Assembly (NCBI RefSeq): GCF_904849725.1
Contig: NC_058523.1
Location: 336,887,948-336,951,947, forward strand
Length of the DNA stretch: 64,000 nt
Source: Hordeum vulgare subsp. vulgare
Lineage: Eukaryota; Streptophyta; Magnoliopsida; Poales; Poaceae
Direction of reading: 5' to 3'
Below are positions 44,176 to 55,193 of the stretch, one piece after another. Within the stretch, counting starts at the first letter, position 1. The number at the start of each line of letters is the position of its first letter. A program made the position numbers and the translations under genes. The notes under the pieces were generated by a model. That model ran no database searches, had not been told where the DNA came from, and saw nothing but the letters and a program-made list of their open reading frames with translations.

Positions 44176-45874
44176 TGTAATGTTTGCTGTGTACCCCTGG
44201 CAATTGTGCCAGAAATACTCCTACTACGGCACGTTGGTATTCCCTCGAAACGGAAAGGGCGATGTAGCACAGCAACGGTAAGTATTTCCCTCACTTTGAG
44301 AACCAAGGTATCAATCCGGCGGAAGAGTATCTCACCAACCTACACAAACACAAAAGCTTGCACCCAACGCTATGAAGGGGCTGTCAATCCCTTACAGATT
44401 GTTTGCCAAGTGAGAACTGAAAGTAACAAAGCAAAGTAAAAGCAAAGTTGTAAATGATGGATGTGAATAGACCCGGGGGCCGTAGTGTTTACTAGTGGCT
44501 TCTCTCATGAAAGCAAGTAGACGGTGGGTGAACAAATTACTGCCGAGCAATTGATAGAACTGTGCAGAGTCGTGACGATATCTATGCAATGATTATTTCT
44601 ATAGGCATCACGTCCGAAATAATTAGATTGATACTTTCTGCATCTACTACTATTACTCCACATGTCGACCGCTATCCAGCAAGATGACATGATGCAGAGG
44701 AACAAATTACTGCCGAGCAATTGATAGAACTGTGCAAAGTCATGACATTATCTATGGCAATGATCATATATATAGGCATCACGTCCAAAACAAGTAGACC
44801 GATACTTTCTGCATCTACTACTATTACTCCACACATCGACCGCTATCCAGCATGCATCTAGTGTATTAAGTCCATAAGAACAGAGTAACTCCTTAAGCAA
44901 GATGACATGATGTAGAGGGATAATCTCAAACCAATGATAGAAACCCCATCATTTTACCATTGATGGCAACCGCTTGATGTGTGCCTTGCTGCCCCTACTG
45001 TTACAGGGAAAGGTCACCACATGGCAGAACCCAAAACCGAGCACTTCTCCCATTGCAAGAATCATAGATCTAGTTGACCAAACAAAACCCAAGATTTGGA
45101 GAGACTTACAAGGATATCAAATCATGCATATAAGAAATCAGCAAAGACTCAAATATATATCATAGATAATCTGATCACAAGTCCACAATTCATCGGATCT
45201 CGACAAACACACAGCCAAAGAAGATTACATCGGATAGATGTCCATGAAGATCATGGAGAACTTTGTATTGAAGATCCAAGAGAGAGAAGAAGCCATCTAG
45301 CTACTAACTACGGACCCGTAGGTCTAAAGTGAACTACTCACGAGTCATTGGAGGGGCAATGATGATGATGAAGAAGCCCTCCACCTCCAAAGTCCCCTCC
45401 GGCAGGACGCCGGGAAGGGTCTCCAGATGAGATCTCACGGAAACGGAAGCTTGCGGGGGCGGAAAAGTATTTCCGAGGCTCCCCTGATTTTTTGCGGAAT
45501 ATTTGGGAATATATAGGCGCAAAACCTACGTCAGGAGGCGGCCTGGGAAGCCACAAGCTTGCCCACCACCGCCTCCCCCCTGATGGCGGAGTGGGCCCTT
45601 GTGGGCTCCCTGGGGCCCACCTGGCCTGGCCCAAAGTCTCCCTGGACTTCTTCCATTCGGGAAAAAATCATTTCGTGGTTTTTCTTCCGTTTGGACTCCG
45701 TTCCAAAATCAGATCTGAAAAGAGTCAAAAACACGGAAAAACAGGAACTGGCACTTGGCACTGAATCAATAAGTTAGTCCCCAAAAACATATAAAAAGGT
45801 ACGTAAAACATACAAAGAAGACAAGATAACAGCATGAAACCATAAAAAGTTATAGATACGTTTGAGACGTATCA
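44176..45874 (-). repeat. 3' LTR of element C, with internal duplication
   Basis: About 1700 bp against 1501 bp for its partner. Much of the excess is a ~170-bp direct duplication: 44529-44700 is repeated from 44701 on, both starting 'aacaaattactgccgagcaa'. The candidate minus-strand TATA box is 'gaatatatag' at 45507-45516. Confidence 0.88.
44529..44870. repeat. Direct duplication within the LTR of element C
   Basis: The first copy runs about 44529-44700 and the second starts at 44701 and continues into normal LTR. Blocks 'attactgccgagcaattgat' and 'gcatctactactattactcc' occur in both. The first copy ends inside 'gctatccagcaagatgacat', which skips the 'atgcatctagtgtatt' segment found in the other LTRs. 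Confidence 0.85.
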
Positions 45875-48590
45875 AGCATCCCCAAGCTTAAATCCTGCTC
45901 GTCCTCGAGTAGGGAAGTGATAAGAATGAATTTTTGATGCTTTCATGCTACCTAGCATAGGTGTCCTTTGTAATTCCTCTTATGTGACGTGAATGTTCAG
46001 ATCCATTAGATTCAAAACAATAGTTTGCTATTGACGTGGAAACAATAATAATTCAAGCAAACTAGCAAAGTAATCATGAACTTTCAAAATAGCAAGGCCA
46101 AAAGAAAGTTATCCCTACAAAAGCATATAGTCTGGCTATGCTCTATCATCATTGCACAACGAATTTAAATCATGCACAACCCCGGTATTGGCCAAGTAAT
46201 TGTTTCACACCTTTACTTTCTCAAACATTTTCAACTCTCACGGAATACATGAGCGTGAGCCATGGTTATAGCACTATAGATGGTGTGGAATGTGGTGGAG
46301 TTTGCAAGACAAAAAGGAGAAGATAGTCACATTAACTAGGCATATCAATGAGCTATGGAGATACTCATCAATAGATATCAATGTGAATGAGTAGGTATTG
46401 CCATACAAATGATGCACTAGAGCTATAAGTACGTGAAAGCTCTTAAAGAAAACTAGTGGGTGTGCATCCAACTTGCTTGCTCACGAAGACCTAAGGCAAT
46501 TTTGAGGAAGCCTATCATTAGAATATACAAGCCAAGTTATATAATGAGAATTTCCCACTAGCTATATGGTGGTGACAAAACGAGAGACTCTCAATCATGA
46601 AGATCATGGTGCTCAAAATGCACAAGTGTGGAAAAACTGGTAGCATTGTCCCTTCTCTCTTTTTCTCTCATTTTTTTATTTTGGTGGGCTCTTTGGCCTA
46701 TTTTTTTATGGGATTCTTTGGCCTCTTTTATTTCCTCCCATGGGACAATGCTCCAATAACGATGATCATCACACTTTCAACTCAAAACTTAGAGAAATTA
46801 TGACTCTATATGGAATGCCTTCGGTAGTGTACCGTGGCAACGATCTAGCATGGCATAGACATCAATGGAAACATCATCCTAGCTATCTTACGATCATGCA
46901 AAGGCAAGTAGACGTGGTGGCACATGTCATGGTGGTAGTTTCATGGCAATATATCTCGGAATGACTTTGAAAAAGCCATAGTAGGTAGGTATGGTGGCTA
47001 TTTTGAGGGAGGCTAATGGTGGGTTTTGTGCACCGGCGAAAGTTGCACGGCACTAAGAAGATAGTGATGGTGGAAGGTGAAAGTGCATCTAAACCATGGA
47101 CTCAACATTAGTCATGAAAAACTCATATACTTGTTGCAAAAGTTTTTATTAGTAATCGAAACAAAGCATTCAACGCATAATCCTAGGGGAAGGGTTGGTA
47201 GGTATAAACCATCGCGCGATCCCGACCGCCACGCAAAGGATGACAATCAATATACTAATCATGCTCAGATTTCATCACATAGCGGTTCACCATACGTGCA
47301 TGCTACAGGAATCACTAACTTCAACACAAGTATTTCTAGATCCACAACACCTTACTAGCATGATTTCAATATTACCATAACCACAACTCAAAACTAATTG
47401 AGATGAATCAAACTTCTCCAACTATTCAATGCACATGAAGGAGGAAGTTTTCGTATCCCTTTGGATAACTACCCCTTTTGAGACTACTTTCAAAGCATAG
47501 ATCAACTACCAAGCCACGCACCGCTGCGCTCTAAAAGATATAAGTGAAGCACATAGAGCAAAAGTATCTAGCTCAAAAGATATAAGTGAAACACATGTGA
47601 GCTAAATTGTCTACCAAAAGATATAAGTGAAGCTCGACAAAATCACGGCGTGTGCATGTCTCTCTCTCTAGGTGTGCAGCAAGGATGATTGTGACACAAA
47701 AAAATAAAAGACTCCTATGATACAACACGCTCCAAGAAAAAACACATAACATGTGGTGAATATATCCCCAAGTAACGTTACCGATGGATTGAAGACGAGA
47801 GAGGGGATGCCTTCCCGGGGCATCCCCAAGCTTAGGCTTTTATGGCATACTTGAATCTCTTGGGGTGCCTTGGGCATCCCCAAGCTTGAGCGCTTGCCAC
47901 TCTTTATCTTTTTGTCCATAAGAACTTCACCTAGAGCTTGAAAACTTCACAACACGAAACTTAAACAGAAACTCGTGATAACATTAGTACAAGAAAGCAA
48001 ACCACCACTTCCTTAGGTACTGTAGCAAACTTAAATTCTACTTGTGCTGATGTTGGGTTACTGTACTTTCAATCTTCCATGGCTAATACCCCCCGATACT
48101 ATCCATAGTTTCATCAAAATAAGCAACCAACTCAACAAAAACAGAATCTGTTAACAGCAGCCCAGTCTGTAGCAATCTGTATGTTTCGTATACCTCTGGT
48201 ACTTCAAAAATTCTGACAAATTACGACAGTCTGAAGAATTTGCGTAGCAATCAGATAAAAAAATAATCAACTCAAAATCTCTTACAGAAAAAGAATTAAA
48301 ATTCTTTCCGTGAACAAAAAGTTTCTGTCTTTCCCAGCATGACCAAACGATCATCTCCAAGACTAATCATAGCGGTTTTGCTTGGCACAAACGCAAAAAG
48401 AAACATAAAAAACACAAAACAGAAACAAAAAGGATAGATTCGTTGGGTTGCCTCCCAACAAGCGCTTTTGTTTAACGCCCTTAGCTAGGCGAAAGTGATG
48501 GAATCATGTATAGTCATCTTTGGTGCTCAAACCATACATAGCCCTCATCATAGATTCATAAGGCAATCTTATTTTCTTTCTAGGAAAGTG
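45875..48590 (-). other. Non-coding 3' interior of element C with polypurine tract
   Basis: Homologous to 9727-12428 of element B. The polypurine tract (inverse of gcatccccaagctt) abuts the LTR at 45876-45889. A perfect 9-bp inverted repeat (ggggatgcc / ggcatcccc) with a 7-base loop lies at 47801-47825, and another 'gcatccccaagcttgag' at ~47874-47890. I see no conserved ORF. Confidence 0.75.
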
Positions 48591-50579
48591 CTACATGCCC
48601 TTCTTTAAGGGAAATTGAAATCTAATATTCTCTTCCTTCATATCGATGATAGCACCAATAGTCCATAGGAAAGGTCTACCAAGAATAATGGGACATGAAG
48701 GATTGCAATCTATGTCAAGTACAATGAAATCCACGGGTACATGGTTCTTATTTCCAACAATAAGAACATCATCGATCCTCCCCATGGGCTTCTTGACGGT
48801 AGAATCCGCAAGATGCAAATTAAGAGAACACTCTTCAATCTCATGAAAACCAAGAATATCACATAAAGATTTTGGAATCGCGAAAACACTAGCACCCAAA
48901 TCACACAAAGCATTGCACTCATAGTTTTTGATCTTGATTTTGATAGTAGGTTCCCACTCATCATGAAGTTTTCTAGGTATCGAGACTTCTAGTTCGAGCT
49001 TCTCTTCAAGAGATTTCATCATAGCATCTACGATATGCGCGGTAAAGGCTTTACTTTGGCTATAAGCATGTGGAGAGTTTGCAATGGATTGCATCAAAGA
49101 AATGCATTCAAACATGGAGCAATTATCATAATTGAATTCCTTGAAATCCAAAGTGGGAGTTTCATTACTACCCAAAATTTTGACTTCTTCTACTCCACTC
49201 TCCACACCTTTATGATCAAGATAGGTGGTCTCCGAATCATCGGGGCGTTTTTCAAGCAAAGTGGATTCATATCCAGCCCCTCCATAAGTAGGTTTGACAC
49301 GTGAAAACAAAGATTCAAGAGGAGACACACCAAGCACTTTAAGATCTTCGTGATTTGCATCACTAGAACGCACCCTTTTAAACCATTCATGTCTAGCGCG
49401 AATTTGGGCGGTTCTTTCTTTGCTCTCATTCATGGAGATACGCACAGCTTTCAAAGTTTCATCCAAGTTGATCTTGGGAGGAGCGCATCTAACTTTCAAA
49501 GCATCAATATCACAAGACATCCTATCAACGCTCTTAGCCAAATCGTCTATTTTGAGTAGTTTTTCCTCTAAGGACGCATTGAAAATATTTTGAGAGTTTA
49601 TGAACTCTTTGATATTACTCTCTAGATCATAGGGTAATTTGCTATGATTTCCATAAGTGTTGTCATAGGAAGTGCCATAATTGTTAGAGGAGTTACTAGG
49701 AAAAGGCCTAGGAACATAGTTTCCTCTAAAAGCATTGTTGTTGCCAAAATTGTTCCTACCAACAAAATTCACGTCCAAACTAGCGTTGCTACTCTCAATC
49801 AAAGAAGATAGTGGCATGTCATTAGGATCTACGGTAGCGTTTCTACTAGCAACCAAATTCATCAAATCGTCCATCTTAGCACTAAGCGAATTAATCTCTT
49901 CTATAGCGTGCACCTTTTTGCTAGCAGGCGACCGTTCAGTGTGCCACTGAGAGTAGTTGGTCATGATATTGTCTAGGAGTTTTGTAGCGTCTCCTAACGT
50001 GATTTCCATGAACGTTCCACCTGAGGCGGAGTCCAAGATATTGCGAGAAGCAAAATTCAAGCCAGCGTAAAAGATTTGTATAATCATCCACAAACTCAAG
50101 CCATGAGCGGGACAATTTCTAATCATAAGCTTAATCCTCTCCCAAGATTGTGCAACGTGTTCATGATCAAGTTTCTTGAAATTCATGATATCATTACGTA
50201 AGGAGATGATCTTAGCCGGCGGAAAATACTTGGATATGTAAGCATCTTTGCACCTATCCCAAGAATCGATACTATTTTTAGGCAAAGAAGAAAACCAAGT
50301 TTTTGCGCGATCTCGCAACGAGAAAGGAAAAAGTTTCAACTTAATCACGTCATTATCCACATCTCTTTTCTTTTGCATATCACAAAGCTCAATGAAGGTA
50401 TTGAGACGGGATGCGGTATCTTCACTAGGAAGGCCAGAGAATTGCTCTTCCATAACGAGATTCAGCAAAGCTGCGTTGATTTCATACGATTCCGCACTAG
50501 TGGCGGGAGCAATCGGAGTACTAATAAAATCATTATTATTAGTGCTCGAGAAGTCGCAAAGTTTGGTGTTTTCAGACAT
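48591..50579 (-). CDS. gag-protease polyprotein of element C
   Basis: An open frame of about 662 codons. I take ATG 50579 (MSENTKLCDFSS) as start because the frame upstream runs into the leader and primer-binding site. The capsid region has KLFPFSLRDRAKTWFSSLPK, DAYISKYFPPAKIISLRNDI and WERIKLMIRNCPAHGLSLWM, typical of plant gypsy Gag (Retrotrans_gag). An Asn/Gly-rich segment follows (FGNNNAFRGNYVPRPFPSNS). The C-terminal third is a retropepsin-like domain with CDLGASVFAIPKSLCDILGF and CPIILGRPFLWTIGAIIDM. It has no CCHC knuckle that I can find and no polymerase follows; the non-coding 3' region starts directly after. It is the only long uninterrupted element gene in the window. Probably a trans-acting or residual particle protein of a non-autonomous family. 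Confidence 0.85.
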   Translation of the reverse strand: MSENTKLCDFSSTNNNDFISTPIAPATSAESYEINAALLNLVMEEQFSGLPSEDTASRLNTFIELCDMQKKRDVDNDVIKLKLFPFSLRDRAKTWFSSLPKNSIDSWDRCKDAYISKYFPPAKIISLRNDIMNFKKLDHEHVAQSWERIKLMIRNCPAHGLSLWMIIQIFYAGLNFASRNILDSASGGTFMEITLGDATKLLDNIMTNYSQWHTERSPASKKVHAIEEINSLSAKMDDLMNLVASRNATVDPNDMPLSSLIESSNASLDVNFVGRNNFGNNNAFRGNYVPRPFPSNSSNNYGTSYDNTYGNHSKLPYDLESNIKEFINSQNIFNASLEEKLLKIDDLAKSVDRMSCDIDALKVRCAPPKINLDETLKAVRISMNESKERTAQIRARHEWFKRVRSSDANHEDLKVLGVSPLESLFSRVKPTYGGAGYESTLLEKRPDDSETTYLDHKGVESGVEEVKILGSNETPTLDFKEFNYDNCSMFECISLMQSIANSPHAYSQSKAFTAHIVDAMMKSLEEKLELEVSIPRKLHDEWEPTIKIKIKNYECNALCDLGASVFAIPKSLCDILGFHEIEECSLNLHLADSTVKKPMGRIDDVLIVGNKNHVPVDFIVLDIDCNPSCPIILGRPFLWTIGAIIDMKEENIRFQFPLKKGM

Positions 50580-50844
50580 GATGCCTTCAACAAACAAACA
50601 AGCACACAAGAAAGCAAGAAACCAGCGAAGGAAAACGGCGAAGGAGAAAGGCGAATGAAAACGGCAAATGTGAAGTGGGGGAGAGGAAAACGAGAGGCAA
50701 CTGGCAACAAAAGTAAATGCAAGAGAAGAGTTTGTGAGACCTACTTGGATAGATCTTGATTTCTCCTCCTCGGCAACGGCGCTAGAAATAGGCGCGTTGT
50801 CGGGAGAATATTCTTCACGATCCTCCTCGGCAAGCGATCCACTT

Positions 50845-50861
50845 CCCCGGCAACGGCACCA
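50845..50861 (-). other. Primer-binding site of element C (tRNA-Asp)
   Basis: ccccggcaacggcacca matches the 3' end of plant tRNA-Asp (CCCCGGCAACGGCGCCA, from memory) at 16 of 17 bases. It is separated from the LTR at 50872 by about 10 bp, as in element B. Confidence 0.85.
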
Positions 50862-50871
50862 GAAATACTTC

Positions 50872-52372
50872 TGATGTTTGTTGTGTACCCCTAGCAATTG
50901 TGCCAGAAATACTCCTACTACGGCACGTTGGTATTCCCTCGAAGTGGAAAGGGTGATGTAGCACAGCGACGGTAAGTATTTCCCTCAGTTTGAGAACCAA
51001 GGTATCAATCCGGCGGAAGAGTATCTCACCAACCTGCACAAACACAAAAGCTTGCACCCAACGCTATGAAGGGGTTGTCAATCCCTTATAGATTGTTTGC
51101 CAAGTGAGAACTGAAAGTAACAAAGTAACAAAGCAAAGTAAAAGCGGAGTTGTAAACGATGGATGTGAATAGACCCGGGGGCCGTAGTGGTTACTAGTGG
51201 CTTCTCTCATGAAAGCAAGTAGACGGTGGGTGAAAAAATTACTGCCGAGCAATTGATAGAACTGTGCAGAGTCGTGACGATATCTATGCAATGATTATTT
51301 ATATAGGCATCACGTCCGAAACAAGTAGACCGATACTTTTTGCATCTACTACTATTACTCCACACATCGACCGCTATCCAGCATGCATCTAGTGTATTAA
51401 GTCCATAAGAACAGAGTAACGCCTTAAGCAAGATGACATGATGTAGAGGGATAATCTCAAACCAATGATAAAAGCCCCATCTTTTTAACCTTGATGGCAA
51501 CCGGTTGATGTGTGCCTTGCTGCCCCTACTGTAACTGGGAAAGGTCACCGCATGGAAAAACCCAAAACCAAGCACTTCTCCCATTGCAAGAATCATAGAT
51601 CTAGTTGGCCAAACAAAACCCAAGATTCGGAGAAACTTACAAGGATATCAAATCATGCGTATAAGAAATCAGCAAAGACTCAAATATATATCATAGATAA
51701 TCTCATCACAAGTCCACGATTCATCGGATCTCAACAAACACACCGCCAAAGAAGATTACATCAGATAGATCTCCATGAAGATCATGGAGAACTTTGTATT
51801 GAAGATCCAAGAGAGAGAAGAAGCCATCTAGCTACTAACTACAGACCCGTAGGTGTGAAGTGAACTACTCACGAGTCATTGGAGGGGCGATGATGATGAT
51901 GAAGAAGCCCTCCACCTCCAAAGTCCCCTCCGGCAGGACGCCGGGAAGGGTCTCCAGATGAGATCTCGCGGAAACGGAAGCTTGCGGTGGCGGAAAAGTA
52001 TTTTCGAGCCTCCCCTGATTTTTTGTGGAATATTTGGGAATCTATAGGCGCAAAACCTAGGTCAGGAGCCGGCCAGGGAAGCCACAAGATTTCCCACCGC
52101 CGCCTCCCCCCTGGTGGCGGAGTGGGCCCTTGTGGGCTCCCTGGACTTCTTCCGTTCGGGAAAAAATCATTTCGGGGTTTTCTTTCGTTTGGACTTTGTT
52201 CCAAAATCAGATCTAAAAAGAGTCAAAAACACGGAAAAACAGGAACTGGCACTTGGCACTGAATCGATAAGTTAGTCCCCAAAAAGATATAAAAAGGTAC
52301 ATAAAACATACAAAGAAGACAAGATAACAGCGTGAAACCATCAATAATTATAGATGCGTTTGAGACGTATCA
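50872..52372 (-). repeat. 5' LTR of element C
   Basis: It runs from TGATGTTTGTTGTG to ACGTATCA and matches the left LTR without the duplication. The expected TATA site is changed to gaatctatag (52038-52047). Small frames on both strands match frames in the other LTR copies and are not genes. Confidence 0.88.
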
Positions 52373-53870
52373 GCGCGCGCGTGCTGCTTGGCCGCGGCCT
52401 CTGGCCGAATCTGGTGTGCGCGGGCATGCGTCGCCCTAGTCAGCACAGAGGGGGAGAAGGGGCCCCGAGGCTGCCCTGATTCAGGAGGGTTGTCGGAGAT
52501 GCGGAGATACACCGAGCGGAGGCGAGAACCGGCCGGTGCTGGCCTCATTTACCTTGGGTGCGCCATGTAGCGCGCCCATAGCGTAGATATGGCATGCCAC
52601 GGCATGCTGGCATGCTCTAGGGTGCTTTGGCCCTGTCTGTCGTGTCCGGGGGTTGGCTTAGATGCCCCTTAGCCATTTTGGAGCCGAGGGTCTCACTTCT
52701 GGTCAAAGGAAGAGCTTGGAGAGGAGCTGTCAGCCTTGATTCATAAACTAAAATGGAGATTTTGTCTTACTTGCTTGGAACCAAAAAGGGGCCATACGTC
52801 TGAAGTTGAGGAGTGGTGCTGGCAGCTTGCTCTAAGAGTTTAATGGAAAGGGAGTGGGTGTACGGTTTGTTAAGTGTTGTTTGACCATACTGGCAGAAGG
52901 TGTTCAACAGGTGTTTGGGGTAGTTAACCTTCACCACTGATGCTGAAAGTTAACAGGATTGGGTTTGATGCAAACGTAGGAGGCTCCATCAAATTTGAGC
53001 TCCATTGGACAAGTTTGACAGCGCAAAGTTGAAATCATCCCCAAATGGGCAGTTTTGTCCTTTTAAAAGGGAATGTGGGTAAATTAATCCCCACAAATCA
53101 ATATTTTAGCAGGGTCTCCTCATTTGGGGTGTTTAGCACTCCTGCAAAGTTTGAGGCCATTTGGACACACTTTGCTATGTGCAGTTGCTTCAACTTGATT
53201 CTAGACAGGGAAGGTTTCTGAATTATTTGGTGACCAAACCACCTTGGAATGAGGTGAAACTTGGCATGACCACCAAATATAGCTTGGGAAGCATGCTAGA
53301 ATTTTTTGGCAATTTTTTGAGAATATTTCCTTTGTAAATAGTTCAAAAGGTCAAAAAAGACAGATTAGGTTTTTTAGGGCTTAGCTCAAATATTTTGAAC
53401 ATAAATAGGGGCTGAAAATATTATGTATGGAAAATATATATCCTTTGAGTATCTCCAAATTTTTTCAGATTTTTCTAAGGTAGAAAAATAATTTTCCACC
53501 CAGAAATATCATTTCGGGCCTCAAAAAAGGGCATGTAAATAAAATAGGAAAACACTTTATAAAATAATTATTTTATGGTTTTGCAGAGTTATAAGGGTGT
53601 TACAACGAGATTAGAATCTTTGGTGGTTGGCACTCCTTGGAGATCAAGGTCTTGTAGTGCAAACCCCAAAGCAAGGTTTTGAGTCAACAAAAGTTGAGAA
53701 AAGGATTTTTGTAGAAAATTTAATTTGCAAATCATTTTTAAGATCCACACACTCAAGCATACATACAAACAATGTCATACAAGACACTCATAGCATTTAC
53801 TTGAAAAAAACTAATTTATCCCAAATTTTGAAAAGGCCACAATTGGGCAAAGTGAAAACAGGGTGTGACA
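52373..53870 (-). repeat. 5' LTR of element E, second part (right of element C)
   Basis: It continues the E LTR to its outer end ...GGGTGTGACA at 53870. The last 355 bp match the 3' LTR remnant at 35343-35702. GC-rich at first (52373-52700), then AT-rich; no gene seen. Confidence 0.8.
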
Positions 53871-55140
53871 CATTTTCTCATAACAAGTCATCCTCATCAC
53901 TATTAAAATCAAGATACTCGGGATGTGATACCTTGGGGCCTTTATCCATGAATCAGTTTCCGACTCCCTCATTTGGTGAATCAAATAAGTCGTCGGAGTT
54001 GGTAGAAACAAGTGCAATGCCGGCAACACCTTCATCTTGACTATAGTCGGAGTTGGAGTGATAGCTTCTCTTGGAGTGGTGATCAGACTCGGAGCCAGAC
54101 ACCCATTCACCAACATGAGCTTGATATCTTATTCTTGAACTGCTCTTGTTGTATTTTTCCTTCTTCTCCGATTCCTTGCCCCTCCGTGAGTGTCTTCATT
54201 CATAGTGATATTCTCTACTCCTTCTCTCTCTGTGAGATGACTCTTCCCTTCTTTTATAGGGAGCCAAGCACCCATTTGAGTAGTGTCCAGGCTTCCCACT
54301 ATTGTAGGAGTTTCGGTCACGATTGGACGAACGCTTCTCATCATATCTCGACATTGAGATTCTCTATTTTCCGCTACTCTTATAGAACTTGTTGAATTTT
54401 TTGACCATGAGGCTTATCTCTTCATCAGTGACAAGATTGTCCTTTGAAGTAGCAGGAGCATCACATGAAGCTTTATAAGCACCGCTTGACTTGTTGTGCA
54501 GCTCATCTTTGTCCTTGAGTGACATCTCATGAGCAACAATCCTACCAATGACTTCAGTTGGCTTGAGATCTTTGTAATTTGGCATCATTTGGACCAATGT
54601 GTGCATTGTGTCATACTTTCCATCGAGAGCTCTAAGTATCTTCTTGATGATGAATTTGTCGGTCATCTCTTCGCTTCCTAAGCCAGCAATCTCATTGGTG
54701 GTGAGAGCTAGCATAGAGTACATTTCAGCGACACCTTCACCATCCTTCATCTTGAACTTGTCAAGTTGACTTTGAAGCACATCCAACTTAGATTCTCTGA
54801 CAGGACCAGCACCTTCGTGCATATCAACCAAAGTATCCCAAATTTCTTTTGCATTCTCAAGACGACTGATTTTGTTGAATTCTTCGGGGCATAGGCAGTT
54901 GAAGATGATGTCGCGGGCTTGAGCATTAAGTTGCAACATCTTTAGTTCATCAACTGTCGCATCACGATCTAGTTCATGCCCTTCTCCAAAGAAGTTGCCT
55001 TGCACACCAACACGAATAACAGCCCAAACATCAGGATTAAAACCAAGAATATGCATTTTCATTTTATGCTTCCAACTAGCAAAATTACTGCCATCGAAAT
55101 ATGGACTTCTACGATGATAATTTCCCTCACTAGATGCCAT
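53871..55140 (-). pseudogene. gag: gag of copia element F (UBN2-type), truncated
   Basis: It starts at ATG 55140 (MASSEGNYHRRSPYFDGSNF) with the copia UBN2 capsid region: WKHKMKMHILGFNPDVWAVI, NAKEIWDTLVDMHEG, LDVLQSQLDKFKMKDGEGVA, TDKFIIKKILRALDGKYDTM. A stop at 54364-54366 (SSGK*RISMSR) ends the 258-codon open part. Beyond it the sequence keeps its frame through a knuckle in which both leading Cys are Ser (SYNSGKPGHYSNGC) and the acidic tail (DEGVAGIALVST, SHPEYLDFNSDEDDL), with another stop near 54205. It is cut at 53870 by element E. Gag would normally bind and package the element RNA. Confidence 0.88.
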
Positions 55141-55179
55141 ACTATCCTAGGTTGTTAAACCAATGAAATGGAGAACAAA

Positions 55180-55191
55180 GCTCTGATACCA
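55180..55191 (-). other. Primer-binding site of element F (initiator tRNA-Met)
   Basis: gctctgatacca is the exact inverse of TGGTATCAGAGC; the LTR starts 2 bp further on, at 55194. Confidence 0.9.
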
Positions 55192-55193
55192 CT

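Larger units (their letters stand above)
44176..52372 (-). mobile_element. Gypsy-type LTR retrotransposon C, non-autonomous (gag-protease only)
   Basis: Paired LTRs (44176-45874 and 50872-52372) flank a 5.0-kb interior with a tRNA-Asp primer-binding site next to the right LTR, so the element is on the minus strand. The interior has a 2.7-kb non-coding 3' region and one long gag-protease frame; no RT, RNase H or integrase is present. The left LTR begins TGTAATGTTTG and both end ...GAGACGTATCA. The 5-bp flanks are cagcg (left) and gcgcg (right), which is not a clean duplication. It lies in the 5' LTR of element E. It is the same LTR family as element B. Confidence 0.9.
35343..53870 (-). mobile_element. 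Gypsy LTR retrotransposon E (Tekay-like chromovirus clade) with extra ORF, interrupted by element C
   Basis: Minus-strand modules run right to left: 5' LTR (41496-44175 plus 52373-53870, split by element C), tRNA-Met-type primer-binding site, an extra ORF (40567-41337), gag, protease, RT, RNase H, integrase, chromodomain, a purine tract (inverse of cctatccccctt, ~35705-35716) and a 361-bp remnant of the 3' LTR. LTR remnants match: 35343-35702 is similar to 53515-53870, and both end ...GGGTGTGACA. Right flank 53871-53875 is cattt; the left flank is lost to a deletion. It interrupts the gag of copia F. Confidence 0.9.

Noticed and set aside
43450..44439. ORFs of 142 and 149 codons in the GC-rich part of the E LTR
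   Set aside because: One crosses the boundary between element E and element C, neither has a recognisable domain, and both lie in LTR sequence.
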